NCBI RefSeq assembly: GCF_000813145.1
Contig: NZ_BAZF01000014.1
Coordinates: forward strand, 51,069-115,068
Length of the DNA stretch: 64,000 bases
Direction of reading: 5' to 3'
Origin: Geobacter sp. OR-1
GTDB taxonomy: Bacteria; Desulfobacterota; Desulfuromonadia; Geobacterales; DSM-12255
This document shows, piece after piece, positions 18,246-26,255 of this stretch. The notes below the pieces were generated by a model. It did not search any database and had not been told where the DNA came from. It saw only the letters and a program-made list of their open reading frames with translations. The translations under genes and the position numbers were made by a program. Positions within the stretch are counted from its first letter, which is position 1; each line of letters opens with the position of its first letter.

Positions 18246-19541
18246 ATGTTTACCGGCATCAGCCTGATGAAGTTCATAAAACCGCTTGGCAAGGTCAACA
18301 GGAAGAATATCATTCTCTTCCTTGCAATATTGGGGCCCGGAATCATCACGGCAAATGTGGACAACGACGCCGGCGGCGTCACCACCTACTCCCTTGCCGG
18401 CGCCCATTTCGGCAACTCCATCCTCTGGGTTATGATTCCCACAATGGTTGCCTTGGTGGTTATCCAGGAGATGTGCGCCCGAATGGGTGCCGTTACCGGC
18501 AAGGGGCTGTCCGACCTGATCCGCGAATCATTCGGCGTCAAAGTGACCTTCTATGTCATGGTTGCCTTGCTGCTCACAAACCTCGGCAATTCGGTCTCGG
18601 AATTCGCCGGAATCGCCGCGAGTCTCGAGATTTTCGGCATCAGCAAATATATCTCTGTACCCTTCGCAGCACTGCTCGTCTGGCTGCTCATTGTCAAAGG
18701 CTCATATAAGCTTGTGGAAAAAGTATTCCTGATTGCCTGCACCATATACATCGCCTATCCGATAGCAGCCTTCATGGCAAAGCCCGACTGGGGCACCATA
18801 ATGACCGCTACGGTCGTCCCGACAATCAATACGGACAGCGCCTACCTGATGACGATCATCGGTGTCGTCGGCACTACCATTGCCCCATGGATGCAGTTTT
18901 ATCAGCAGGCTGCAGTGGTCGAAAAAGGGGTAACCATCGAACAATACAGTTTCTCGCGCCTCGATGTCTTTGTCGGCTGCATCATGGCCATCGTGGTTGC
19001 CTTTTTCATCGTAGTTGCCTGTTCTTCCACGATTCACACGCAAGGGCTCAGAATTGAGACCGCAGCAGATGCGGCTATGGCGCTCAAGCCACTGGTCGGT
19101 CAGTATGCCTCAACCCTGTTTGCCATTGGGCTTTTCAATGCTTCTCTGTTTGCTGCCTGTATACTGCCACTATCTACTTCATACTATGTCTGCGAGGGGA
19201 TGGGGTGGGAGTCGGGCATCGACCGGAACTTCAAGGAAGCACCGCAGTTTTTCTGGCTGTTTACCATCATAATCATTCTCAGCGCCGCACTGATACTTAT
19301 ACCGAACGCACCGTTGATAACAATAATGTTCCTCTCCCAGGTTGTTAATGGCATCATGCTCCCCTTTGTCCTCATCTTCATGCTCATCCTGATCAACAAT
19401 AAACGACTAATGGGACGTTATCGCAACGGTCCGGTCTTCAACATTATTGCCTGGGCAACCGCGGGAATCACAATTCTGCTGACTCTGCTCATGACCATTG
19501 ATATGGTATATCCTGGAGCTATTGCCAGAATGTTCTCCTGA
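18246..19541 (+). CDS. Nramp-family transporter, probable Mg2+-type (NRMT-like)
   Basis: The 431-residue protein has about 11 helices and the Nramp fold (LGPGIITANV at the first helix). The metal-site motif DPGN of Mn/Fe transporters is here D41-A-G-G44, and the helix-6 motif MPH is A213-P-W, so the Met that selects soft metals is replaced by Ala. As I recall, loss of that Met and change of the Asn to Gly mark the Nramp-related magnesium transporters. With the M-box and the MgtE-N protein just upstream, Mg2+ uptake is the likely role. A strong AGGAGG site precedes the ATG. Confidence 0.8.
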   Translation: MFTGISLMKFIKPLGKVNRKNIILFLAILGPGIITANVDNDAGGVTTYSLAGAHFGNSILWVMIPTMVALVVIQEMCARMGAVTGKGLSDLIRESFGVKVTFYVMVALLLTNLGNSVSEFAGIAASLEIFGISKYISVPFAALLVWLLIVKGSYKLVEKVFLIACTIYIAYPIAAFMAKPDWGTIMTATVVPTINTDSAYLMTIIGVVGTTIAPWMQFYQQAAVVEKGVTIEQYSFSRLDVFVGCIMAIVVAFFIVVACSSTIHTQGLRIETAADAAMALKPLVGQYASTLFAIGLFNASLFAACILPLSTSYYVCEGMGWESGIDRNFKEAPQFFWLFTIIIILSAALILIPNAPLITIMFLSQVVNGIMLPFVLIFMLILINNKRLMGRYRNGPVFNIIAWATAGITILLTLLMTIDMVYPGAIARMFS

Positions 19542-19603
19542 TTTAGTTCTCAAGAGAATCTTTCCGCAGTCGATAATATCATCAACTAACCCCAAAATCT
19601 CTC

Positions 19604-19631
19604 TTGACAGGGTTAATCCAAACGCTATACT
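19604..19631 (+). promoter_or_regulatory. Strong sigma-70 promoter for the structured RNA
   Basis: TTGACA at 19604-19609 and TATACT at 19626-19631 with 16 bases between. Transcription would begin near 19638. Confidence 0.75.
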
Positions 19632-19637
19632 GATAAC

Positions 19638-19865
19638 AATGAATGATCTTTAACAATATGCTCTGGGCTGCAGGTAAGACGAGTAAGGAACCTGACTATT
19701 AAAGTCACTCACAAGCTCAAGTGCAGGCGCGGTGTGCAGGCCCTCCAACAAGAGGGAAGCCTGAAGCGTCTTCTCGGGCAAAGATGGAACCCTGGTCAGT
19801 GACTTAATCAGCTACGGCAAACTGGAGCGTAATGTAAAAGCCCGGGCGATCGCCCGGGCTTTTAA
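19638..19865 (+). ncRNA. ssrS: Structured non-coding RNA, candidate 6S RNA
   Basis: No coding frame fits this stretch, yet it has a consensus promoter and a strong terminator. Pairings seen by eye: GCTCTGG (19660) with the strand ending ACTGGAGC (19828); AAGTCACT (19702-19709) with AGTGACTT (19798-19805); and a terminal hairpin in which CAGGC (19737-19741) and GCCTG (19759-19763) enclose CCTC/GAGG. The order closing stem, large bubble, terminal hairpin followed by GGGAAGCCT, plus the CGCGGTG before it, resembles E. coli 6S RNA (CGCGGTT, then GAGAAGCCT). 6S RNA sequesters sigma-70 polymerase in stationary phase. The identity is a remembered comparison, not an alignment. Confidence 0.6.
19836..19863. 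terminator. Palindromic bidirectional terminator
   Basis: A perfect 28-base palindrome with arms AAAAGCCCGGGCGA and TCGCCCGGGCTTTT. It ends the structured RNA on the plus strand and also serves the convergent DUF4124 gene that stops at 19901. Confidence 0.9.
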
Positions 19866-19900
19866 GTTTCAAAGTAGCTATAGCAGCGGGATATCAGACC

Positions 19901-20446
19901 TCACCGCAAATCCGACGGGACGCCAGCCCGGTTCGCCTCTTCGATCAGAGTTTGCAGCCGTTTTCTGGCGGCCCCCTCCTGCTCTTCAAGAAGCTTTCTT
20001 GTATTTTCAAGGCTCTTGTACTCAGAGCGCGCCATCTTGTCGGTATTGGCCAGCCGGGCGTTAATCGCAGCCAGCTGCTCTTTGTAAGACCTGAGATCAG
20101 CCTTCAGCTTCCCGAATTCGTTATACCAGTAACTCTCATCTTTCCCACCGAAAAATTTCTTCTTATCGGCGTTGTCAGCGGGCTTAGGCGCATTTCCTCC
20201 CTCCGGCTCAACCTGCGGCTTCACCGGCTTTGTCAATTGCGGCTCTTCAACTGCCGTAGCGTCCACGTCCTCTGCAGGATCCTGACCGATCTGTTTGGCC
20301 TTGTTCCGGTATTTCTTCGGAATGTTGCCGTAGTCTTCAGTAAACGACGTGATCCCCTGATCATCCTCCCACATATAAACTGCGCAAGATGCATCAACTG
20401 CGATCAAGACTGTTAATGCAAAAAAAGCGGCTACCAGTAATTTCAT
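19901..20446 (-). CDS. Exported DUF4124 domain protein with coiled coil
   Basis: The 181-residue product has a signal peptide (MKLLVAAFFALTVLIAVDA with SCA following), a short DUF4124 domain (VYMWEDDQGITSFTEDYG, then IPKKYRNKA), a Pro-rich spacer and a C-terminal helix (about residues 100-170) rich in Lys, Glu and Arg. DUF4124 proteins are periplasmic and of unknown function. A good TAGGAGGAG site precedes the ATG. It is the last of three same-strand genes, 26 bases after the HIT protein gene. Confidence 0.8.
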   Translation of the reverse strand: MKLLVAAFFALTVLIAVDASCAVYMWEDDQGITSFTEDYGNIPKKYRNKAKQIGQDPAEDVDATAVEEPQLTKPVKPQVEPEGGNAPKPADNADKKKFFGGKDESYWYNEFGKLKADLRSYKEQLAAINARLANTDKMARSEYKSLENTRKLLEEQEGAARKRLQTLIEEANRAGVPSDLR

Positions 20447-20472
20447 AAGATCTCCTCCTAAACGTTCTCGCT

Positions 20473-20817
20473 CTACCCCGGCGGCCAGTTAAATTCCCTG
20501 CCGGCAAGCAGGTGAAAATGGATATGAAATACCGACTGTCCAGCGCCGGCATTATTGTTGTTCACAATCCGAAATCCCTTGTCGGCAAAACCTTTATCTC
20601 GTGCAATTGCGGCTGCCACTTCAAAAACATGACCGACAACGTCACAATCGCCAGGCTCCATATCCAGCGAATTCACAAAATGCCGCCTGGGAATGACCAG
20701 CAAATGAACCGGCGCTTTAGGCCCAATGTCTTCAATAACCACAACCCGGTCGTCTTCAAAGACCTTTTTTGCCGGAATATCCCCTTTGATTATCCTGCAG
20801 AACAAGCAATCTTCCAT
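20473..20817 (-). CDS. HIT family nucleotide hydrolase (HinT-like)
   Basis: The 114-residue protein shows the N-terminal Cys pair CLFCRIIKGDIP and the histidine triad HIHFHLLAGR near the C-terminus. HinT enzymes hydrolyse purine nucleoside phosphoramidates and aminoacyl-AMPs; the cellular role is housekeeping. Length and motifs match the family. The gene lies 13 bases downstream of tlyA on the same strand. Confidence 0.93.
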   Translation of the reverse strand: MEDCLFCRIIKGDIPAKKVFEDDRVVVIEDIGPKAPVHLLVIPRRHFVNSLDMEPGDCDVVGHVFEVAAAIARDKGFADKGFRIVNNNNAGAGQSVFHIHFHLLAGREFNWPPG

Positions 20818-20830
20818 ATACTCCCCCCCA

Positions 20831-21574
20831 TTAAGCAGATTTTTCGAGGTATATCAAAAATTCGCGATTACCTTTCGGTCCCTTGATCGGAGATTCGACA
20901 ACTCCCACGACTGTGAGTCCCAACTGCCCGGCTATAAGCTTCACCTTCTCCACAACGTCATGATGTTTGCTTTCATCCCTTACAACCCCACCCTTCCCTA
21001 CTTCGCCCCGTCCGACCTCGAATTGCGGTTTTATCAGCGCCACAATCCTTGCCAGCGGCTTGATTAGTATTATAACGTGCGGAAGAATCTTGTCGAGCGA
21101 TATGAAGGAGGCATCAATAACGGCAATATCTGGCATTTCTTCGAGAGCAGCCGGATCCAGGTATCGGATATTGGTCTTTTCCAGGTTTATTACCCGCTCG
21201 TCCTGACGAAGCTTCCAGGCAAGCTGGCCATAACCGACATCAACAGCATAGACCTTGCGTGCCCCCCTTTGCAGGAGGCAATCGGTGAAACCGCCGGTAG
21301 ATGCCCCGACATCGATAGCGACTACGCCCGACACATCGATGGCGAACTCGTCCAGTCCCTTCTGTAACTTCAACCCACCCCGACTGACATAGGGATGATC
21401 TTCACCTTTCAAACGTATAGCGGCATCGGAAGGAATCTGCTCACCCGCCTTTAGGATCGCATGGTCTCCGACAATCACCATTCCGGCCATTATCAAGGCC
21501 CTGGCCCGCTCCCGAGAAGGCGCCAACCCTCGCTCCACCAAGACCCTATCAAGCCTTTCCTTTGCCTGTTTCAT
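20831..21574 (-). CDS. tlyA: TlyA family rRNA methyltransferase
   Basis: The 247-residue protein has an N-terminal S4 RNA-binding domain (RLDRVLVERGLAPSRERARA) and an FtsJ-like SAM domain with AIDVGASTGGFTDCLLQRGA and the acidic VIDASFISLDKI. TlyA 2'-O-methylates cytidines in 16S and 23S rRNA, which in mycobacteria governs capreomycin sensitivity; the old name hemolysin A is misleading. It is the first gene of a short operon with the HIT protein. Confidence 0.92.
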   Translation of the reverse strand: MKQAKERLDRVLVERGLAPSRERARALIMAGMVIVGDHAILKAGEQIPSDAAIRLKGEDHPYVSRGGLKLQKGLDEFAIDVSGVVAIDVGASTGGFTDCLLQRGARKVYAVDVGYGQLAWKLRQDERVINLEKTNIRYLDPAALEEMPDIAVIDASFISLDKILPHVIILIKPLARIVALIKPQFEVGRGEVGKGGVVRDESKHHDVVEKVKLIAGQLGLTVVGVVESPIKGPKGNREFLIYLEKSA

Positions 21575-21603
21575 TTGCTGACCCGGACAACCATTAAGAA
21601 TTA

Positions 21604-21632
21604 TTGACTCTTCTGAAGCTCTGTATTAAATT
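21604..21632 (+). promoter_or_regulatory. Probable sigma-70 promoter for the exported protein at 21678
   Basis: TTGACT at 21604-21609 and TAAATT at 21627-21632 with 17-base spacing, 45 bases before the ATG. Confidence 0.4.
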
Positions 21633-21677
21633 ACCGCAACCTGAGTCAAATCTGATCGATAATTACCACACTACACC

Positions 21678-22883
21678 ATGAAAACGAAGAAAATTGCTCG
21701 CACGCTTATTCCTGCTGCAACCCTGATCTGCCTGACCATGACCCAATCGGCCTACTCCTACCAATCTCCCGAGGCCCAGAACTTCATGTCCGGGTTCAAC
21801 TCATTCAAAAACAAGGATTACCGCACAGCTATAAAACAGCTCGCTACTCTTCTGGAGCAACCGGAATCACAGCTCAGGGAACTCGCCCTGGTTTTCCTGG
21901 CCCGCGCTTACTTCAAGGACGGGAATACTGATGAGTCCGCCTACCTCCTGCATCTCTGGAAGCAGGAATTCCCTGACAGCAGCCTGAGAACTACCCTTGA
22001 ACAGGACCTGTTGCGAGAAACCGCGAAGATCGACATTGCGACGATACTGGCAAAGAAGGAGCAGGAGCGGATTGCCAGGGAAAGGGCGGAACAGGAACGA
22101 CTGGCAGCTATCAAGGCTGAAGAGGAACGAAAAGCCAGAGAAATGGCAGAGGCTGAACGAATTGCCCGGGAGAAGGCAGCTGCTGAGCGGCTTGCCAATC
22201 ACAAGGCCGCAATTTACGCGACGGTCAGCACACCAAAACTACTGTTGAGTCTTCCCTCCAATGATCTTGAGGCCGTTGCCGGCAAAGAGATGTCCGTTCT
22301 ACTGACAGTAACCAATCCGGGCATCTTGCCCGATAGCTTTGCCCTGGCAGCAGCTTTTCCGTCTGGATGGCAGGCGCATTTCGAGGTTGACGGCAAGCAG
22401 GCCGAGAAAACTGCTGAAATTGCTCCAGGCTCCAGTGTCAGTGCTATGCTCAGGATAAAACCTCCAAAAACCATTCTCGAAGGACAGCAGCTTTCTCTCC
22501 CTATCCGCTTGACCTCACAGATCGCGGGTGATCGCCCCATCAGCAGCGAAATCGCCATGGTTGCGTCAGCACCGATTGTACGGGCGGTAGTCAAGAAGGT
22601 TGATTCAGTAGATGGCGACAGTGCTCGTGCCCAATGCCAGGTTTCCGTGCTTAACGTCGGCAGCGCCGATGCCTCGACACTCAACATCAAACTGACCCAT
22701 TCAGCCTCTCACGTTCCGGAACCGGCAGGCTCAGCGCCATTCAGCATTGTATCCGGAGGTGCAATCAAAATTGGCCAGTTGAACCTGGCATCAGGCGGGC
22801 TGCAAGAATTCCTGATCAACTTCAAGGTGAAAGACAGCAACAATAAAGGGATCTCCTGCAAGGCAGAACTTTCACTCGAGTAA
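21678..22883 (+). CDS. Exported protein with TPR-like head, coiled coil and NEW3-type C-terminal domains
   Basis: I do not recognise a named gene. The 401-residue product has a signal peptide (ending SAYSY), a TPR-like segment (about residues 30-110, with LVFLARAYFKDGNTDESAYL read in part), a charged helix (about 115-175) of repeated K/R-A-E-R-E/A units, and two beta-rich domains. The first of these (about 180-290) resembles NEW3/CARDB-type folds (VTNPGILPDSFALAAAFPSG). It is probably a periplasmic or surface structural protein. It stands alone between its own promoter and a terminator. Confidence 0.65.
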   Translation: MKTKKIARTLIPAATLICLTMTQSAYSYQSPEAQNFMSGFNSFKNKDYRTAIKQLATLLEQPESQLRELALVFLARAYFKDGNTDESAYLLHLWKQEFPDSSLRTTLEQDLLRETAKIDIATILAKKEQERIARERAEQERLAAIKAEEERKAREMAEAERIAREKAAAERLANHKAAIYATVSTPKLLLSLPSNDLEAVAGKEMSVLLTVTNPGILPDSFALAAAFPSGWQAHFEVDGKQAEKTAEIAPGSSVSAMLRIKPPKTILEGQQLSLPIRLTSQIAGDRPISSEIAMVASAPIVRAVVKKVDSVDGDSARAQCQVSVLNVGSADASTLNIKLTHSASHVPEPAGSAPFSIVSGGAIKIGQLNLASGGLQEFLINFKVKDSNNKGISCKAELSLE

Positions 22884-22910
22884 TACTGCTGAACTAATAT
22901 TGATCTCAAC

Positions 22911-22949
22911 AAGAAAGGGCCTCACGGATCGCCGTGAAGCCCTTTCTTA
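22911..22949. terminator. Bidirectional terminator between convergent genes
   Basis: Arms AAGAAAGGGC-CTCACGG and CCGTGAA-GCCCTTTCTT pair around ATCG, flanked by A and T runs on either side. It serves the plus-strand gene ending at 22883 and the minus-strand lipoprotein ending at 22970. Confidence 0.85.
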
Positions 22950-22969
22950 TTTCCGTCATCGATTCTGGA

Positions 22970-24688
22970 TCATTGTATTACTTTTATTTCAAAGTCAGAA
23001 GCATTCAATAAACCAGTATTGCCGTTAACATCGATCGGCACCACACTAAAGGATGGCAAAGCAGGATTATAGCCGTATGTAGCCGTAAGAAGAAGATTAG
23101 AAGACGAGAGCATTGTATTGGGCGCAAGATTCACAAATGTTGAAAGTCCGTTTGACTGCTGCACTGCCGCTACGGTAAATCCGGAATTATAGTCCACAAT
23201 GCTGCTGGTATTGGAACTAGCTCCGGCGACTATGTTAAATCTAATGTTCGATACTTGGCTGCCGTTCAGTTTAGCGGCCCCAGCTGAGGTAAGATAGACA
23301 CCGAACTTGGTCCTCCCGGTTTCGGCAAGGCACGAGGTTGTCGCAGCTCCGACAGACCCATTCTGATAGGTCGCCTTTACCGTTACCGTCCCAATATCGC
23401 TGCACTTAAGGTAAACAACCGCTTTCCCGGGAAAAGAGGTGTTTGGTAATCCGACTGTCGAAACAGCGGTGCTGGCATAAGAACCGTTCATGTTCCAGAT
23501 GCCGTCAAGCACTCGAATTAAACCCGGTGTAGTAGAAGTGAAGTTGATCGTGGTGCCGCCTGCTACGGTCGGAGAAGTCGATGCAATCACGAATACCGGG
23601 CCACGGGCCGTGGTTAAGGTGGAGTAGCTCGACAAGGTTGTTACCGGTTGCGCCTTGGCAGCAGAAAGGCTGGCCGATGTCGCCGATGAAAAAGTCCCGC
23701 CATTGGCAGCAATATCGGCAACAAGGCTGCTAAGCAGCGCCTCGACCGTCTTAGCAGGAGTAGCGCCGGTGCTCATCCTGGAGATGGCGACCAGATTCAA
23801 AGTGTATTTTTCGGCATTGGTGGCAGCGCCTGTCGACGGCAGCGCCGAAGGAGCGACAGGCAACGTAGTGATGATGTTATCGATGTCAAAAAGCGTACTA
23901 GTAGAGCTATTAGCACTGTTTATTGTCGAAGTTGATAGCGGTCCTGCTGCCAAAGCGCGTTGGGCGGCAATCTCGGTAAGCGGGGTAACGACAGCCGATA
24001 CCGGCGCGCCGCTAGTGGCATTGCCGACAAACGCCCGGAGGCCGGACGGCGCCTGATCGGCAAGGTTTACGGTATTGCCGGTAGCCTCGTCAAGATAGGT
24101 TCCACCGGTAACTTTGATCATTAACGGACCGCTGTAGCTTCCGATATCGATGCTATACGTGCCGTCGCTCGCGGTTGTAACAGTGCTGCCAACCTGAGTG
24201 GTGGTCACAACCCCGGCTTCAATTTTATAGGCCTTGACCGTCCCGTCGCTGACAAGCCCCTTGGACACAACACCGCTGAGCTGCGTCACCGGAGTAGAGG
24301 TAAATGTGACGGTTGTGCTTGCGGTACCGCCGGTGCATGTTGCAGTGATCGTAAAATCTCCGGCTGTGGAACTCTTGACCTTTGCAGTCGCTGTGTTTGC
24401 AGGATTAGCGGAGACGGTTGTATTATAAGTCGCTGTCCCATCTTCAAACCTTGCCGTACCGGCAAGCGTAAATGTAACCGACGTACCTGCAGTCAACGCC
24501 GGGGTGAAGGTTGCAGAAACCGTTATCAGATCGGAGTTATTGGCATAGGCAGAAGCCTTGTCCTTGGCAAGGGCAATGTTAACAGGGCCAGGGCTAGGTC
24601 CTACACCTCCTCCTCCCCCGCCACCACATGCTACCAGCAGGGTCAACATACCAATCAAATACAAACCTGCCCTAAACAGATTTTTCAT
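22970..24688 (-). CDS. Large Ala/Thr/Ser-rich surface lipoprotein with Ig-like domain
   Basis: The 572-residue product has a lipoprotein signal ending LTLLVAC followed at once by seven Gly residues, a flexible tether often seen in surface-exposed lipoproteins of this group. Residues 35-135 look like a bacterial Ig-like invasin-type domain (AYANNSDLITVSATFTP and later FTITATCTGGTASTTV), then a carboxypeptidase-regulatory-like repeat (VSDGTVKAYKIEAG, SYSGPLMIKVTGGTYLDEAT in part), and the C-terminus is beta-rich with cohesin-like spacing. No enzymatic motif is seen. It has its own promoter and sits downstream of ctpA. Confidence 0.75.
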   Translation of the reverse strand: MKNLFRAGLYLIGMLTLLVACGGGGGGGVGPSPGPVNIALAKDKASAYANNSDLITVSATFTPALTAGTSVTFTLAGTARFEDGTATYNTTVSANPANTATAKVKSSTAGDFTITATCTGGTASTTVTFTSTPVTQLSGVVSKGLVSDGTVKAYKIEAGVVTTTQVGSTVTTASDGTYSIDIGSYSGPLMIKVTGGTYLDEATGNTVNLADQAPSGLRAFVGNATSGAPVSAVVTPLTEIAAQRALAAGPLSTSTINSANSSTSTLFDIDNIITTLPVAPSALPSTGAATNAEKYTLNLVAISRMSTGATPAKTVEALLSSLVADIAANGGTFSSATSASLSAAKAQPVTTLSSYSTLTTARGPVFVIASTSPTVAGGTTINFTSTTPGLIRVLDGIWNMNGSYASTAVSTVGLPNTSFPGKAVVYLKCSDIGTVTVKATYQNGSVGAATTSCLAETGRTKFGVYLTSAGAAKLNGSQVSNIRFNIVAGASSNTSSIVDYNSGFTVAAVQQSNGLSTFVNLAPNTMLSSSNLLLTATYGYNPALPSFSVVPIDVNGNTGLLNASDFEIKVIQ

Positions 24689-24720
24689 GCAGGAGCACCT
24701 CCATGTGGGTTGTTGGGTTC

Positions 24721-24749
24721 ACTATAGCAAGAAGCGTGCGACAATGCAA
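24721..24749 (-). promoter_or_regulatory. Possible promoter for the surface lipoprotein
   Basis: On the reverse strand TTGCAT (24744-24749) and TATAGT (24721-24726) lie 17 bases apart. The -10 is good, the -35 weak. Confidence 0.35.
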
Positions 24750-24774
24750 AGAGTTGACAATACAGGTCCAAAAA

Positions 24775-24802
24775 GTTACGGGGAGCAAAAGCTCCCCGTA
24801 AA
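24775..24802 (-). terminator. Terminator after ctpA
   Basis: Arms TTACGGGGAGC and GCTCCCCGTAA enclose a four-base loop, and the reverse strand continues into a T run (CTTTTTGG). It closes the ftsE-ftsX-envC-ctpA unit. Confidence 0.75.
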
Positions 24803-24827
24803 ACGGTGCGAATCGGCGTCGTGTTAA

Positions 24828-26168
24828 TCAGCCGGTGGTAGTCATGACTTTTTTGATAATTTCCCATCCCTTGAGAAGGTCAAGGGCGCGAAGAATTTGA
24901 TAATCACCCTTAACCTGTTCATCGGTCTTGTAAAGAGGCAACTTCTCTTTCTTGGCATCCTTATCCTTTTCTTTATCCTTTTCCTTGTCTTCGAAATGAT
25001 TCTCGAGGTCTTTTTCCCGGATATGCATCGAGTCCTTCTTCTCAGTAGTACCCGCAAGCTCAACCTTCTCTACTACGATATCCGGCGTAATCCCCTTGGC
25101 CTGGATGGAGCGGCCGCTCGGAGTAAAGTAGCGAGCCGTAGTAAGACGCAAGCCGGAGTTATCGGACAGTTCGATAAGCGATTGAACCGACCCCTTGCCG
25201 AAACTCTGGGTCCCCATTATGACGCCGCGCTTATGATCCTGCAGTGCCCCGGCAACAATCTCGGAAGCACTGGCACTACCACCGTTAATAAGCACTACAA
25301 TGGGATATCCAGGTTCCTTGCTCCCTTTGCGGGAAGTATAACGTACCTTGGAATCCTTTTCTCGTCCTTCAGTATATACAATTAACTCATTTTCCTGGAC
25401 AAAGTGCTCAGCTACCCGGACCGCCTGATCTAACAACCCACCGGGGTCATTTCTCAAATCCAAAACAAGGCCGCGCAATGAGCCATTGTTCTCCGCTTTC
25501 AAAGTGCTCAGCGCCTTGGCAAGATCGTCGTCTGTCTTTTCCTGAAACTGTGCAACCCGCACATATCCGTAACCTTCATCTAGGGTTTTGAATTTAACAC
25601 TCTTGACCTGAATGATATCTCTGACCAACGGGAAATCCTTGGGCTTGTCAAACCCCTCGCGCATAATTGTCAGGGTAACCTTGGTTCCCTTGGTGCCGCG
25701 CATACGCTTTACGGCATCATTAATACTCAGGTCTTTAGTATACTTGTCATCGATCTTGATGATCTGATCTCCTGCTTTTATGCCGGCCTTGAAGGCCGGC
25801 GTGTCCTCAATCGGCGAAATAACAGCCAGCATACCGTCTTTGATGGATATTTCGATCCCAAGACCTCCGAACTGGCCCTTAGTATCGATCTTCATCTCCT
25901 TGTAGCTTTCAGGAGGCATGAACGAACTGTGGGGGTCAAGCGATGCAAGCATGCCGTTAATTGCACCATAAATGAGCTTTTTGGTGTCAACCTCTTCGAC
26001 ATAACTCTTCTTGACTATTGCCAGGACATCGGTGAAAAGCTCGATTGACTCGTAATCCCCACCTTGCGGCGCAGTGTGCCCCTTTGATCCAAGGCCAATC
26101 ACTACAGAAATGGCTATTAAGGCTCCGAAACAGATAACAGCTAAACGCTTTTTTTGATTCTTGAACAT
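24828..26168 (-). CDS. ctpA: C-terminal processing peptidase (S41 family)
   Basis: The 446-residue protein has an N-terminal signal or anchor (RLAVICFGALIAISVVIGLG), a PDZ domain (about residues 90-175, with GGLGIEISIKDGMLAVISP in part) and the S41 protease core: LRNDPGGLLDQAV, the catalytic Ser in NGGSASASEIVAGALQDH and the catalytic Lys in QSFGKGSVQS. Ctp proteases trim or degrade periplasmic proteins and control cell-wall hydrolases. A low-complexity DKEKDKEKDKD tract lies near the C-terminus. Two ATGs sit next to AGGAGG; the second, at 26168, has the better spacing. It lies 84 bases after envC, so control of the FtsEX-EnvC hydrolase system is plausible. Confidence 0.92.
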   Translation of the reverse strand: MFKNQKKRLAVICFGALIAISVVIGLGSKGHTAPQGGDYESIELFTDVLAIVKKSYVEEVDTKKLIYGAINGMLASLDPHSSFMPPESYKEMKIDTKGQFGGLGIEISIKDGMLAVISPIEDTPAFKAGIKAGDQIIKIDDKYTKDLSINDAVKRMRGTKGTKVTLTIMREGFDKPKDFPLVRDIIQVKSVKFKTLDEGYGYVRVAQFQEKTDDDLAKALSTLKAENNGSLRGLVLDLRNDPGGLLDQAVRVAEHFVQENELIVYTEGREKDSKVRYTSRKGSKEPGYPIVVLINGGSASASEIVAGALQDHKRGVIMGTQSFGKGSVQSLIELSDNSGLRLTTARYFTPSGRSIQAKGITPDIVVEKVELAGTTEKKDSMHIREKDLENHFEDKEKDKEKDKDAKKEKLPLYKTDEQVKGDYQILRALDLLKGWEIIKKVMTTTG

Positions 26169-26255
26169 CATTCCTCCTAATTCTTAGCAGAACGCCATGC
26201 TTTGGCGCTCTCGTCATCTCCTTAAATCATCTCAAAATTTAAACGCACATAATGC

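Noticed and set aside
19638..19865. CsrB/RsmZ-like sponge RNA or cobalamin riboswitch
   Set aside because: Only three scattered GGA triplets occur, and the B12-box is missing; no gene follows on the same strand, which rules out a cis riboswitch.
23655..24428. Ala/Val-rich plus-strand frames
   Set aside because: They are antisense to the surface lipoprotein, whose codon bias (Ala, Thr, Gly) leaves the opposite strand open.
24951..25010. Microsatellite-like tract suggesting phase variation
   Set aside because: The repeated DKEK codons in ctpA are irregular at base level and in frame, so slippage control is unlikely.
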